A stretch of DNA of 64,000 nucleotides from Streptomyces sp. NRRL F-5122. GTDB lineage: Bacteria > Actinomycetota > Actinomycetes > Streptomycetales > Streptomycetaceae. The DNA lies in NCBI RefSeq assembly GCF_001507435.1, contig NZ_LMWH01000194.1, positions 1 through 64,000 on the forward strand. The letters are read 5' to 3'. Shown here piece by piece: positions 44,550 through 53,249 of this stretch (positions are counted from its first letter, which is position 1; each line of letters begins with the position of its first letter). A program made the position numbers and the translations under genes. The notes beneath the pieces were generated by a model, which was given only the letters and a program-made list of their open reading frames with translations, was not told the DNA's origin and did not search any database.

Positions 44550-45029
44550 TCAGCTCTCGCGCCAGCCGAGCTTGATGAGCATGTTCTTCGCCTCCTCCGC
44601 GACCTCGGCCTCGGCGACCACGTCGTAGCGGGCGGCGACGATCTGGCTGCGGGACGCGAAGTCGCGTCGGCCCCCGGTGAACGCGTGGCCGGCGAAGCCG
44701 AAGAGCGCACCGAAGATCGCGCCGTAGAACAGACCGCTGATCATCAGTACCAGCACGTGATGGTTGCCCGCGGCGAACAGTGACAGCAGCAGGCCGATGA
44801 GCAGCCCGAACCAGGCGCCCGAGCCCGCGCCGGCCAAGGCGGCCCGCCCGCGGGTGAGCCGGCCGAGCACCGTCTCCACCATCCGCAGGTCCGAGCCGAT
44901 GATCGCGGTGCGCTCCACCGGGAACTTGCTGTCGGAGAGGAAGTCGACCGCACGCTGTGCGCCCTCGTAGGTCGGATACGAGCCGACCACCGGCCGGTCG
45001 AGCGGCGCCGTGGGCGGATGCTGGGTCAT
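44550..45029 (-). CDS. General stress protein 17M-like membrane protein
   Basis: A 159-residue protein beginning RPVVGSYPTYEGAQRAVDFL and containing FPVERTAIIGSDLRMVETVL, the conserved cytoplasmic core of the GSP17M-like family. Two hydrophobic segments follow (WFGLLIGLLLSLFA and VLVLMISGLFYGAIFGALFG). Family members are induced by stress in actinobacteria, but no activity is known. ATG 45029 has GGGAG upstream. It stands alone between the alcohol dehydrogenase and the sigma-factor operon. Confidence 0.85.
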   Translation of the reverse strand: MTQHPPTAPLDRPVVGSYPTYEGAQRAVDFLSDSKFPVERTAIIGSDLRMVETVLGRLTRGRAALAGAGSGAWFGLLIGLLLSLFAAGNHHVLVLMISGLFYGAIFGALFGFAGHAFTGGRRDFASRSQIVAARYDVVAEAEVAEEAKNMLIKLGWRES

Positions 45030-45156
45030 CACGGGGCTCCCTTCCTCGCCTCCCCCGTGAAGCAGCCTGCTGCGCGGCGGCGGCCCCCGCAAGGCGGGCA
45101 CGAGAGCAGGGAGGAGGGCGGGCGCGGCCCCACCGGCTCCCCCGCCGTCGGGAGCG

Positions 45157-45633
45157 TCAGCGGGCGGAGGGCGACGGCTCGCCCCGCATCGCGTTCGACG
45201 CCACCCGTCGCTCCCGGGTCGGCGACACCGGACCGCCCGGCGCGTCGCTTCCCACGGCCGAGGACCGTGCCGTCGGGCGGGGTTCGACACGCTCGGGCGG
45301 CACCGACGGCACGGGCGACGCCGACGGGGTGGGCACCACCGAGGGGGTGGGCGACCCCGCGTGCCCGCTCGCGGGCGGCGGCGCGAGCGGCACCGCCGGG
45401 GAGGCGGGCGCACCGGGGCTCGCCAGGTGAAGGGGCAGCGCGACAAGAACGGCGACCGCGCAGGACGCGCCGATCCCCGCCGCGGCACGCAGCAGCCTGC
45501 GGCGGCCCGCGGCGCGGCGGATCGCCTCGTACCGACCGGGGGGCGGGCCGAGGTGCTCGGCGGGCGGCCGCAGGATCACCGCGAGAGGGTCGTCGGAGCC
45601 GAACTCCGGGCCGTCGTCAAGGCGTGTGGTCAA
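45157..45633 (-). CDS. Single-pass membrane protein, candidate anti-sigma factor
   Basis: A 158-residue protein with a short cytoplasmic N-terminus, one helix (LLRAAAGIGASCAVAVLVAL at about 47-66) and a Pro/Ser-rich extracytoplasmic tail. It overlaps the ECF sigma gene by 17 bases and follows it, the usual position for an anti-sigma factor. It lacks a visible zinc-binding HxxxCxxC motif, so if it is an anti-sigma it is of a non-ZAS type. It could equally be a sigma-dependent envelope protein. Confidence 0.65.
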   Translation of the reverse strand: MTTRLDDGPEFGSDDPLAVILRPPAEHLGPPPGRYEAIRRAAGRRRLLRAAAGIGASCAVAVLVALPLHLASPGAPASPAVPLAPPPASGHAGSPTPSVVPTPSASPVPSVPPERVEPRPTARSSAVGSDAPGGPVSPTRERRVASNAMRGEPSPSAR

Positions 45634-46171
45634 GGCTTCTCCTCAGGTGGACGCGGAGCAGTTCTCGGGCCGCGTGGAGATCGGCCTTGACGGTTCCTTC
45701 CTTGCGCCCGGTCAGCGCGGACACCTCCCGGATCGGCATGTCGGCGTAGTAGTGCAGCAGGATCGGCACCCGGAGTCGTTCGGGAAGCGACTGTACGAGC
45801 AGCCGCACCGACGGGTCGGTCTGCTCGGTGTGCGGGCGGACGGCGGCCTCGGAGGTGGCGCGGCGCACGGCTCTGCGCTCGCGTTCCAGTTTGCGCCAGT
45901 GGTCCCGGACGATGTTGGCCGCGGTGACGAAGAGGAAGCCGCGGGGCTCCTCCACAGTCGTCCAGCGGGCCCAGAGCCGGGTGAACGCCTCCGAGGCGAT
46001 CTCGTGGGCCGTCTCGTCGTCGTCGACGAGACGGCGGCACCAGCCGGCGAGGCGCGGGTAGAGGGCGGCGAACAGCTCGGACGCCGCCTTGTCACGGGAC
46101 CGTTTCAACGCTCTCCATGGTCGTGGGGGCACTCGTGGGGAAGGATGCCGGGCCGACGGCGTACGTTCCAT
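45617..46171 (-). CDS. ECF RNA polymerase sigma factor
   Basis: A 184-residue sigma-70 family protein with region 2 around DETAHEIASEAFTRLWARWT and RGFLFVTAANIVRDHWRKLE, and region 4 around IREVSALTGRKEGTVKADLH. It directs RNA polymerase to specific promoters, probably in response to envelope signals. It is preceded by the class F sortase gene (26-base gap) and overlapped by the membrane protein gene, so all probably form one operon. Region 4 is intact. The ATG at 46171 is the only good start. Confidence 0.9.
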   Translation of the reverse strand: MERTPSARHPSPRVPPRPWRALKRSRDKAASELFAALYPRLAGWCRRLVDDDETAHEIASEAFTRLWARWTTVEEPRGFLFVTAANIVRDHWRKLERERRAVRRATSEAAVRPHTEQTDPSVRLLVQSLPERLRVPILLHYYADMPIREVSALTGRKEGTVKADLHAARELLRVHLRRSLDHTP

Positions 46172-46197
46172 GGGCCCGGCATCCGAGCAGGACCGGG

Positions 46198-46809
46198 TCA
46201 GGGGGCAGCGGAGCTCAGCGTCGCGAACACGATGACGTTGTCGAGGTAGCCGTCACCGCTACGGGGTCCACCGCACGTGATGAGCCGCAGCTCCGGACGG
46301 TTCACATCCCCGTAGACGTCCTGTGCGGGGAAGTCGGTCTTGGCGACCGTCCGCACGTCGCCGACGGTGAACACCGCGGACGTGCCGTTCTCCAGACGCA
46401 CCACGATCCGGTCGCCCCGGTGCAGCCGCGCGAGGTGCCGGAACACCCCGTCCCCGTAGGCACCGACGGTGACGTGCCCGAGGAGGACCGACGGGCCGAC
46501 CTGGCCCGGCGTCGGCGACTGCCGGTACCAGCCCGCCCGGTCGTCCGCCTGGATCGGGGGCACCTGCACGCTTCCGTCCGGCGCCAGCCCCAGCTGCATG
46601 ACCGGGGTGTCGACGCCGATGGCCGGGATCCGCAGCCCGACCGGGACCGAGCGACCGAGGGGGTGTACGGCCCGTGCGGCAGCATGCGGGGGCGGCGGCG
46701 TGCTCACGGCCGGTGCGGTCGTGGCCCGATGGTTCGGATGGCCGGCGCACCCCATGAGCACGCAGGCCATAGCGGCCGTGGCGAAGGCGCGCCTGGAGAG
46801 CGGTGTCAT
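46198..46809 (-). CDS. Class F sortase
   Basis: A 203-residue exported transpeptidase. The N-terminus (TPLSRRAFATAAMACVLMGC) is a signal sequence with a possible lipobox. The catalytic domain has the histidine motif SVLLGHVTVG, the cysteine motif ELRLITCGGP and a downstream arginine region. The TLxTC-like LITC signature identifies a sortase. It probably anchors the small LPxTG-like protein encoded just upstream, whose stop overlaps this ATG by four bases (ATGA). It belongs to a run with an ECF sigma factor and a membrane protein. Confidence 0.9.
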   Translation of the reverse strand: MTPLSRRAFATAAMACVLMGCAGHPNHRATTAPAVSTPPPPHAAARAVHPLGRSVPVGLRIPAIGVDTPVMQLGLAPDGSVQVPPIQADDRAGWYRQSPTPGQVGPSVLLGHVTVGAYGDGVFRHLARLHRGDRIVVRLENGTSAVFTVGDVRTVAKTDFPAQDVYGDVNRPELRLITCGGPRSGDGYLDNVIVFATLSSAAP

Positions 46810-47180
46810 GCCCCGGTCGCCCGGCGGCGACGCACGACGAAGACCGCCGCGCCGCCCGCGACGAGCGCCGCGGCGGCACCCCCGCCGATCAGCCCGCCCT
46901 CGGACCCGGACGACGAGGACACCGCCGTCACTCCGGTGTCGGGCGCGCCCTTCGGCACGACGGAGACCTGGCCGCGCCCGTTGGCCCGCGTCGGCGCCGC
47001 GCTCGGGACCGCGCTCGGGGCCGAGGACCGGGTGGCCGGGACGGGGCTCGGACCGGCCGGGGCGGCCGCGCCCGGGCGGGTGCTGGGGACCGGGCTCGGC
47101 CCGTCGGCGAACGCGGGCACGGTGCCGGCCAGCACGATGGTGCTCCCGAGTGCCAGGGCGCTGAGGACAGTTCGGCGCAT
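46806..47180 (-). CDS. Small surface protein with LPxTG-like sorting signal, likely sortase F substrate
   Basis: A 124-residue exported protein. It has a signal peptide (RRTVLSALALGSTIVLAGTV then AFA), a Pro/Ala/Ser-rich middle, the motif APDTG, a hydrophobic helix (GLIGGGAAAALVAGGAAVFV) and the basic tail RRRRATGA. That tripartite tail is a cell-wall sorting signal, with APDTG as an LPxTG variant. Translational coupling to the class F sortase makes an enzyme/substrate pair likely. Its role on the surface is unknown. Confidence 0.8.
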   Translation of the reverse strand: MRRTVLSALALGSTIVLAGTVPAFADGPSPVPSTRPGAAAPAGPSPVPATRSSAPSAVPSAAPTRANGRGQVSVVPKGAPDTGVTAVSSSSGSEGGLIGGGAAAALVAGGAAVFVVRRRRATGA

Positions 47181-47429
47181 CGAATCGCTCTCTTTCGTCG
47201 GCCCGCCCCATACGCGGCGGGCTGAGTTACGGATCGAGCGAAGAGACGAGGCGGCAAGGGAGCGGGTTGTAAAGAGCCGGCAAAGCCGCCGGGCCGCGGC
47301 GCGGCGGCCCGGTTCCCGGCGTACAGCGCGGGAACGGCGGCTCCGTCCGAGTGGAGCGGCCGTCCGGCCCGCTCCGCAGGCCAGTCGGGGCGGCGGAGCG
47401 GCGTGAGTCCCGGGCGGGCCGTCGTCCTC

Positions 47430-48692
47430 CTACTTGACCAGGAGCGCGGGCCGGGTGGCCAGATGCAGCAACTGCTCCATGGGGCCGCGGCGGAAGTGGC
47501 GGGCCCACACGGTCGCCACCAGCGCGGCGGACGCGATGAAGCCGAGCAGCACCGGCAGCGCGGCCATGGTCTCGTCCTCCACCAGGGGCACGTACCAGAC
47601 ATGGGTGAGGAACCACAGGGCGACGATGTGCGCTACGTAGACCGTGAGCGCCATCTTGCCGACCGACGCGACGGGCGTGGCCATACGGGTGAGTCGCGGC
47701 AGCCTGGCGGCGACGGTCAGACACGTGGCGACCGCCATGACGACGACGCCGATGTTGCCGACGATGGAGAACGTCGTCTCGCTGTGCGGTGCTGCCACCA
47801 GCAACCACGCGAGCGGGGTTCGGCCCTCGGGATCGCCGACCGTGTCGGACCACCACGCAGCCGACGCCGAACCGCCGTCCGTGGCGGCCGCGACGGCCGT
47901 CATGGCGTGCGGGACCAGATGCAGGGCCAGCCAGGACCCCCCGTAGCCGAGCAGGGCGAGCCCCCCGCCGGTCAGGGCCATCCGGGACCGGATACCGGGG
48001 CGAGTGAGGTCGAGTCGGGCCAGCGCCATGCCCGCGACCAGGAACGGCACCCAGGTGAGCACCGGATACGTCCCGGTGAACAGCAGCTCGACGATGCCGT
48101 CCGTGCCGGTGACCCGGGCCAGCGGGTCATGGTCGATGACGGACTGTGCCCAGTTCCCGTTGTCGATCGAGGCGTTTATCGCGTGCAGCACCAGGGGCAT
48201 GACCACCGCACCCGTGGCGGCGATGAGCGTGAGCGCCCCCGCGCGCAGCCGGTACAGCGGGAGGACGACGAGGAACAGCAGCGCGTAGAAGCTGAGTATC
48301 ACGTCGATCGAGGTGCCCAGGGCCGTCAGCGCATAGCCGATCACGCCGATGACGACCGTGCGGATCACGATCCTGGTCATCGCCTGGCGGCCGGAGCGGC
48401 CGGTACGGGGCTGTGGACGGCCCATGATGATGATCAGCGAGAAACCCGCGAGCACCGCGAAGAGGGCGGAGGACCGCCCGCGCGCCAGCTCCAGGAGGAA
48501 GCCCACCGGGCCGCCCACCGACACATCGGGGCCGACGTGGGCCGCGTACATGCCGAAGACCGCGAGCCCACGGGCCAGGTCGATACCGATCAGCCGCCCG
48601 GTCGACGGCGTGGCGGCGGACGCGCGGGTTCGGTCCGCCTCGAGCGGGCGCGGCTCCGCCGGGGGCGCGGGCGCCAATACGTTCTGCGTCAT
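47430..48692 (-). CDS. DUF418/heparan-alpha-glucosaminide acetyltransferase-like membrane protein
   Basis: A 420-residue protein with about ten membrane helices. It opens, after a disordered stretch, with GRLIGIDLARGLAVFGMYAA, the start signature of DUF418/DUF1624 acyltransferase-like proteins. Its C-terminal half contains SVGKMALTVYVAHIVALWFL, also typical. Relatives acetylate cell-surface sugars, but substrates in bacteria are mostly unknown. It is divergent from a two-component system with 193 bases between, which may control it. ATG 48692 is chosen because similarity starts shortly after. Confidence 0.82.
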   Translation of the reverse strand: MTQNVLAPAPPAEPRPLEADRTRASAATPSTGRLIGIDLARGLAVFGMYAAHVGPDVSVGGPVGFLLELARGRSSALFAVLAGFSLIIIMGRPQPRTGRSGRQAMTRIVIRTVVIGVIGYALTALGTSIDVILSFYALLFLVVLPLYRLRAGALTLIAATGAVVMPLVLHAINASIDNGNWAQSVIDHDPLARVTGTDGIVELLFTGTYPVLTWVPFLVAGMALARLDLTRPGIRSRMALTGGGLALLGYGGSWLALHLVPHAMTAVAAATDGGSASAAWWSDTVGDPEGRTPLAWLLVAAPHSETTFSIVGNIGVVVMAVATCLTVAARLPRLTRMATPVASVGKMALTVYVAHIVALWFLTHVWYVPLVEDETMAALPVLLGFIASAALVATVWARHFRRGPMEQLLHLATRPALLVK

Positions 48693-48885
48693 GCCCTCAG
48701 CATTCGCCGCGGCCTCGCCCCAGCCATCCCGGCGGCTTTCCGAAGGCACCCCGCCGACCGGCCGAAGCTCCCCCCGCCAACCGGCTGGAATCCGGCCGCG
48801 CGGCCGTCGACACCCACTTCCCCCGCCACGGACGACCCTGACGGGGTACGCATCCAAGAGAGGGGATGCGAGGAGCGGAGCGCAC
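48693..48885. promoter_or_regulatory. Divergent promoter region, acyltransferase-like gene / response regulator
   Basis: A 193-base region between divergent genes. An AG-rich ribosome site (GAGGAGCGG) precedes the response-regulator GTG at 48886. No long palindrome is obvious. It is the natural place for the response regulator to act on both transcripts. Confidence 0.5.
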
Positions 48886-49554
48886 GTGATCCGGGTACTG
48901 GTGGTCGACGACGAGGCCCTCATCCGCACGGGCTTCACGCACATTCTCGACGCGGCGGACGACATCCAGGTCGTCGCGGCGGTCCCCGGCGGCCAGGCCG
49001 TGCGGACCGTCCAGGAGCTGCGCCCCGACCTCGTACTGCTGGACATCCGGATGCCGGACGTGGACGGGCTCACGATTCTGGCCGAGGTCCGTCGCATGCA
49101 GGACCCGCCCGTGGTGGCCATGCTCACGACGTTCGACACCGACGAATACGTGGCGGCCGCACTCCGCTCGGGGGCCGCCGGATTCCTGCTCAAGGACACC
49201 GACCCCGAACAGCTTCCCCATCTCGTGCGCACGCTGGCCCGGGGCGGGACCGTGCTGTCGTCCAAGGTCACCCGCACCATGGTCGACGCCTATCTCGACA
49301 GGGGTGCGCACGAGCCCTCCGCCGTCCGCCTCGTCGAGCGGTTGTCCGAGCGCGAGCGAGCCGTTCTTGTACTCATGGCCGAGGGCCTGGCCAACACCGA
49401 CATCGGCGAGCGGATGCACCTGAGCACCGGCACGGTCAAAGGGCACGTCAGCGCGGTACTGAGCAAGCTGCAGGTCGGCAGCCGGGTCCAGGCGGTGCTG
49501 ATCGCCGAGCGCGCGGGGCTGCTCACGCCGCCGCAGGACGAGGACACTCCATGA
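48886..49554 (+). CDS. NarL/LuxR-type response regulator
   Basis: A 222-residue response regulator. The receiver domain starts IRVLVVDDEALIRTGFTHIL and has its phospho-acceptor aspartate in LVLLDIRMPDVDGL. The C-terminal LuxR helix-turn-helix is around LSERERAVLVLMAEGLANTD and MHLSTGTVKGHVSAVLSKL. It starts at a GTG with GGAG upstream and overlaps the kinase gene by four bases (ATGA), making a classic two-component pair. Signal and targets are unknown; the divergent acyltransferase-like gene is the first candidate. Confidence 0.93.
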   Translation: MIRVLVVDDEALIRTGFTHILDAADDIQVVAAVPGGQAVRTVQELRPDLVLLDIRMPDVDGLTILAEVRRMQDPPVVAMLTTFDTDEYVAAALRSGAAGFLLKDTDPEQLPHLVRTLARGGTVLSSKVTRTMVDAYLDRGAHEPSAVRLVERLSERERAVLVLMAEGLANTDIGERMHLSTGTVKGHVSAVLSKLQVGSRVQAVLIAERAGLLTPPQDEDTP

Positions 49555-50672
49555 GCCCCTGGCGCCTGCCCGCCCCCGTCGTGGACGGCCTCCTGGTCGG
49601 GGCCGCCCTGGTGGACACATGGGTCAACGTCGACCTCACGGACCCGGCGGAGACGGCCTGCGCGCTGCTCGCCGCCTTCGCCCTCGCGCTGCGCCGCCGA
49701 CTGCCGCTGACGACCTTCGTGCTCACCCTCCCCACCGCCCTGATCACCGACGCGGTGTTCGCCACCATCGCCGCGCTGTACACGCTCTCCTCGCTCAGCC
49801 GACGCCTCTGGCTGCCGGCGGTCTGCGCCCTGGCCTTCGCGGCGGCCGACTTCCTGCCCTGGCCGTGGTCGGCGGTGCGGCCGGCGGAGCTCACCCGGAC
49901 CCCCGGTCTGATCCAGCTCATCTACACCCTGGCCACCGCGGCCGCCCCCGTCTTCCTGGGCCAGCTCGTGCAGGCCCACCGGGAACTGTCCCTGCGGCTC
50001 GCGGAAATCTCCGAGGCCCGTGAGCACGAACGGCTCCTGACCGACCAGAGCATCCTGTCGGAGGAACGGGCCCAGCTGGCCCGGGAGATGCACGACGTCG
50101 TCTCGCACCAGGTCAGCCTCATCGCCGTGCAGGCCGGGGCGCTCCAGGTGGGCAGCCGGGACAACGAGACCAGGGCAGCGGCGGCCACGATCCGGCAGCT
50201 CAGCGTGCAGACCCTGGACGAACTGCGGCACATGGTCAGCGTGCTGCGCGCCTCGGGCGGCCGCCGTACCGAGCTCACGCCGCAGCCCTCCCTGGCCGAC
50301 CTGCGCCGGCTGGTCGCCGGCAGCGGCATCGAGGCGGAACTGGAGACGGATCTGCCCGGCGACCTCCCGCCCACCGTCCAGCGCGCCGTGTACCGCGCGG
50401 TCCAGGAGGCCCTGACCAACGTCCGCAAACACGCCCCCGGTGCCAGGGCGACGGTGCGGATCCACCACGGCGACGGCGCCCTCCACACCGTCGTCACGAA
50501 CACCGCACCCACCCGGCCGGCGCTCGCCCTGCCCAGCGCCCACCACGGCCTCGTCGGCCTGCGCCAACGCGCCGAACTCCTCGGCGGCACGGTCGAGGCC
50601 GGCCCGACGGCCGACGGCGGCTACCGACTGCATCTGGAGCTGCCGTCCGAGGGCCCGACCAACCACGAGTAG
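49551..50672 (+). CDS. NarL-type sensor histidine kinase
   Basis: A 373-residue kinase with about four membrane helices in the first 140 residues and no large external domain. A dimerisation segment carries the phospho-acceptor histidine in AREMHDVVSHQVSLIAVQAG (HisKA_3). A HATPase domain follows with AVQEALTNVRKHAPGARATV and HHGLVGLRQRAELLGGTVEA. It probably senses an envelope or membrane signal and phosphorylates the regulator encoded just before it. ATG 49551 overlaps the regulator stop. Confidence 0.93.
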   Translation: MSPWRLPAPVVDGLLVGAALVDTWVNVDLTDPAETACALLAAFALALRRRLPLTTFVLTLPTALITDAVFATIAALYTLSSLSRRLWLPAVCALAFAAADFLPWPWSAVRPAELTRTPGLIQLIYTLATAAAPVFLGQLVQAHRELSLRLAEISEAREHERLLTDQSILSEERAQLAREMHDVVSHQVSLIAVQAGALQVGSRDNETRAAAATIRQLSVQTLDELRHMVSVLRASGGRRTELTPQPSLADLRRLVAGSGIEAELETDLPGDLPPTVQRAVYRAVQEALTNVRKHAPGARATVRIHHGDGALHTVVTNTAPTRPALALPSAHHGLVGLRQRAELLGGTVEAGPTADGGYRLHLELPSEGPTNHE

Positions 50673-50710
50673 GCGGCGCCGCTCGGCGGACACCCGACGG
50701 ATGTGACGCC

Positions 50711-50957
50711 CTACAGCCCCACGATCGTGTTCCACCGCTTGGCGAACTCCACCCGCTCCAAGGACGTGATGTCCCGTGCGATCGCCAAGATCGCGGCCCG
50801 GTTGCTCGGCGCAGGAACGGTCTCCGGGCGCCACGTACGCGCCGGGTACGCCGCAGCCGGCGAGTGCGCCGAGGAGCGCGCCCCCACCGAGGGTGCGCAG
50901 CAGCTGGCGGCGGGTCGGGGTGGGCTTCTTCGGTGTCCGGTGCATCCGGGCAAGCAT
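50711..50957 (-). pseudogene. Remnant of a second polyamine-binding lipoprotein (potD paralogue)
   Basis: The right end encodes a Tat lipoprotein signal (MHRTPKKPTPTRRQLLRTLG then GGALLGALAGCGVP), very like potD at 33922. In another frame the left end reads SLERVEFAKRWNTIVGL with a stop at 50711, which looks like the C-terminus of such a binding protein. Nearly the whole mature domain (around 1 kb) is missing and the two ends are out of frame. It sits next to the aldehyde dehydrogenase/AsnC/aminotransferase cluster, where related genomes (from memory) carry an intact polyamine-binding protein gene. Confidence 0.65.
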
Positions 50958-51061
50958 GCCGCCGCCGCCCTCGGGCCGACAATCGACGCCCCGTCGAGCC
51001 GCTCCCCGTGAATCCGACACCTTGTCGGCCGGGGCGGAACGGCGTTTCGGGCGTGCCTCGC

Positions 51062-51120
51062 ACCGCAAAGCGCGCGGCCCCGGGAGGGACAACTCCCTCC
51101 CGGGGCCGCGCGCTTGCGGT
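51062..51120. terminator. Very long terminator hairpin after the aldehyde dehydrogenase
   Basis: About 20 perfect GC pairs (GCGCGCGGCCCCGGGAGGGA with its complement) around a 4-base loop CAAC are extended by ACCGCAA/TTGCGGT with one bulged A. It starts 8 bases beyond the dehydrogenase stop at 51128 and insulates it from the potD remnant. Confidence 0.88.
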
Positions 51121-51127
51121 GGCTCGC

Positions 51128-52567
51128 TCACACGTCCAGCGACGTCATCACGTGCTTGATCCGGGTGTAGTCGTCGAAGCCGTACGCCGAGAGGTCCTTG
51201 CCGTAGCCGGACTTCTTGAAGCCGCCGTGCGGCATCTCCGCGACCAGCGGGATGTGCGTGTTGATCCATACGCAGCCGAAGTCGAGGGCCTTGGACAGAC
51301 GCATCGCACGCGCGTGGTCCTTCGTCCACACCGAGGAGGCGAGTGCGTACTCGACACCGTTCGCGTACTCGAGGGCCTGCTGCTCGTCCGTGAAGGACTG
51401 GACGGTGATGACCGGGCCGAAGACCTCGTTCTGGATGATCTCGTCGTCCTGGAGGAGGCCCGCGACGACGGTCGGCGCGTAGAAGTAGCCCTTCTCGCCG
51501 ACCTGGTGGCCGCCGGCCACCACCTTGGCGTGTGCGGGCAGGCGCTCGATGAAGCCCGCGACCTGCTTGAGCTGGTTCGGGTTGTTGAGCGGCCCGTAGA
51601 GCACGTCCTCGTCGTCCGGCTGACCGGTCCTGGTCTCCGACGCGGCCTTGGCGAGCGCGGCCACGAACTCGTCGTGGATGGACTCCTGGACGAGGACGCG
51701 GGTGGCGGCCGTGCAGTCCTGGCCGGCGTTGAAGAAGCCCGCCACCGAGATGTCCTCGACGGCCTTGGCGATGTCGGTGTCCTCGAAGACGACGACCGGC
51801 GCCTTGCCGCCCAGCTCCAGGTGGACGCGCTTGAGGTCCTTCGACGCGGACTCGGCGACCGACATGCCCGCACGGACGGAACCGGTGATGGACGCCATCG
51901 CCGGGGTGGGGTGCTCGACCATCATCCGGCCGGTGTCGCGGTCGCCGCAGATGACGTTGAAGACACCCTTGGGCAGGACCGAGCCGATGATGTCGGCGAT
52001 CAGGACCGTGGACGCCGGGGTGGTGTCGGACGGCTTGAGGACGACCGTGTTGCCCGCCGCGATCGCCGGGGCGAACTTCCACACCGCCATCATCATCGGG
52101 TAGTTCCACGGCGCCACCTGGGCGCAGACGCCGACCGGTTCGCGGCGGACGAACGAGGTCAGTCCGTCCATGTACTCGCCGGCCGAGCGGCCCTCGAGCA
52201 TCCGTGCCGCGCCCGCGAAGAAGCGGATCTGGTCCACCATCGGCGGGATCTCCTCCGAGCGGGTCAGCCCGATCGGCTTGCCCGTGTTCTCGACCTCGGC
52301 GGCGATCAACTCCTCGGCGCGCTCCTCGAACGCGTCGGCGATCTTCAGGAGGGCCTTCTGGCGCTCGGCAGGCGTGGCGTCCCGCCATGCCGGGAAGGCC
52401 GCGGCGGCTGCGGCCATCGCGGCGTCGACGTCGGCCTGCCCGGACAGCGGGGCGGTCGCGTACGCCTCACCGGTCGCGGGGTTGACCACCTCGGTGGTCC
52501 GACCGTCGGCGGCGTCACGGAATTCGCCGTCGATGTAATTGCGCAGACGACGCAGCTCGGTGCTCAC
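51128..52567 (-). CDS. Gamma-aminobutyraldehyde dehydrogenase-like enzyme
   Basis: A 479-residue aldehyde dehydrogenase. Motifs are CAQVAPWNYPMMMAVWKFAP, the glutamate loop LELGGKAPVVVFEDTDIAKA and the cysteine loop FNAGQDCTAATR. It is a paralogue of the enzyme at 35225. It starts at a GTG at 52567 with GGAGG eight bases upstream. It is divergent from an AsnC regulator and a class III aminotransferase, an arrangement that fits putrescine conversion to GABA: transamination to the aldehyde, then oxidation here. The exact substrate is inferred from context. Confidence 0.9.
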   Translation of the reverse strand: MSTELRRLRNYIDGEFRDAADGRTTEVVNPATGEAYATAPLSGQADVDAAMAAAAAAFPAWRDATPAERQKALLKIADAFEERAEELIAAEVENTGKPIGLTRSEEIPPMVDQIRFFAGAARMLEGRSAGEYMDGLTSFVRREPVGVCAQVAPWNYPMMMAVWKFAPAIAAGNTVVLKPSDTTPASTVLIADIIGSVLPKGVFNVICGDRDTGRMMVEHPTPAMASITGSVRAGMSVAESASKDLKRVHLELGGKAPVVVFEDTDIAKAVEDISVAGFFNAGQDCTAATRVLVQESIHDEFVAALAKAASETRTGQPDDEDVLYGPLNNPNQLKQVAGFIERLPAHAKVVAGGHQVGEKGYFYAPTVVAGLLQDDEIIQNEVFGPVITVQSFTDEQQALEYANGVEYALASSVWTKDHARAMRLSKALDFGCVWINTHIPLVAEMPHGGFKKSGYGKDLSAYGFDDYTRIKHVMTSLDV

Positions 52568-52731
52568 TGCCGGCCCTCCAAGTTCGGTGTCCAATCGCTG
52601 AGACACCCACCCTAATCCGTGGCCCCACGTTTTCAACAGTCCCGATCCCGCCATCGCTGCGAAATCCGCAGGCTTCCCTCACATAGACAACGAATTTCAT
52701 CGATCCAGCCTTGCGAAACTGTCGAGACGTC
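52568..52731. promoter_or_regulatory. Divergent promoter region, aldehyde dehydrogenase / AsnC
   Basis: A 164-base region between divergent genes, locally AT-richer around 52670-52720 (CAACGAATTTCATCGAT). It is the probable binding place of the AsnC-type regulator, but no repeat is clear enough to define a site. Confidence 0.5.
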
Positions 52732-53247
52732 GTGCACAGTGACGTCGTGGCCAGTCGAAGCGCAGACCAGAGGGACTCCCGCGAGTTCAGGAACGGCAAC
52801 ACCCAGCCGGACGCCGTGTCCCTCGCGATCATCGAGCAGCTCCAGGAGGACGGCCGTCGGCCGTACGCAGCGATCGGCAAGGCGGTCGGCCTCTCGGAGG
52901 CGGCCGTGCGCCAGCGCGTCCAGAAGCTGCTCGACCAAGGCGTGATGCAGATCGTCGCCGTCACGGACCCGCTCACCGTGGGCTTCCGCCGGCAGGCGAT
53001 GGTCGGGATCAACGTCGAGGGCGACGTGGAGTCCGTCGCGGACGTGCTGACCGCTATGTCGGAATGCGAGTACGTGGTGATGACCGCAGGCTCGTTCGAC
53101 CTGATGGTGGAGGTCGTCTGCGAGGACGACGACCACCTGCTGGATGTCATCAACAAACGCATCCGGGCCCTGCCCGGAGTGCGCTCCACCGAGAGCTTCG
53201 TCTACCTCAAGCTCAAGAAGCAGACCTACATGTGGGGAACCCGATAG
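52732..53247 (+). CDS. AsnC/Lrp-family regulator
   Basis: A 171-residue regulator with an N-terminal helix-turn-helix (QLQEDGRRPYAAIGKAVGLS then EAAVRQRVQKLLD) and a C-terminal RAM ligand-binding domain (QAMVGINVEGDVESVADVLT). Such proteins form octamers and sense amino acids or related compounds. GTG 52732 (reading HSDVVASRSADQ next) is preferred to the TTG at 52711 by comparison with remembered orthologues. The aminotransferase begins two bases after its stop, and the dehydrogenase is divergent, so both are likely targets. Confidence 0.9.
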   Translation: MHSDVVASRSADQRDSREFRNGNTQPDAVSLAIIEQLQEDGRRPYAAIGKAVGLSEAAVRQRVQKLLDQGVMQIVAVTDPLTVGFRRQAMVGINVEGDVESVADVLTAMSECEYVVMTAGSFDLMVEVVCEDDDHLLDVINKRIRALPGVRSTESFVYLKLKKQTYMWGTR

Positions 53248-53249
53248 CC

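Noticed and set aside
49290..52388. Minus-strand frame of over 1000 codons across the kinase and aldehyde dehydrogenase
   Set aside because: It is antisense to the kinase and out of frame with the dehydrogenase. Only its short Tat-signal segment (near 50957) is real, as part of the potD remnant.
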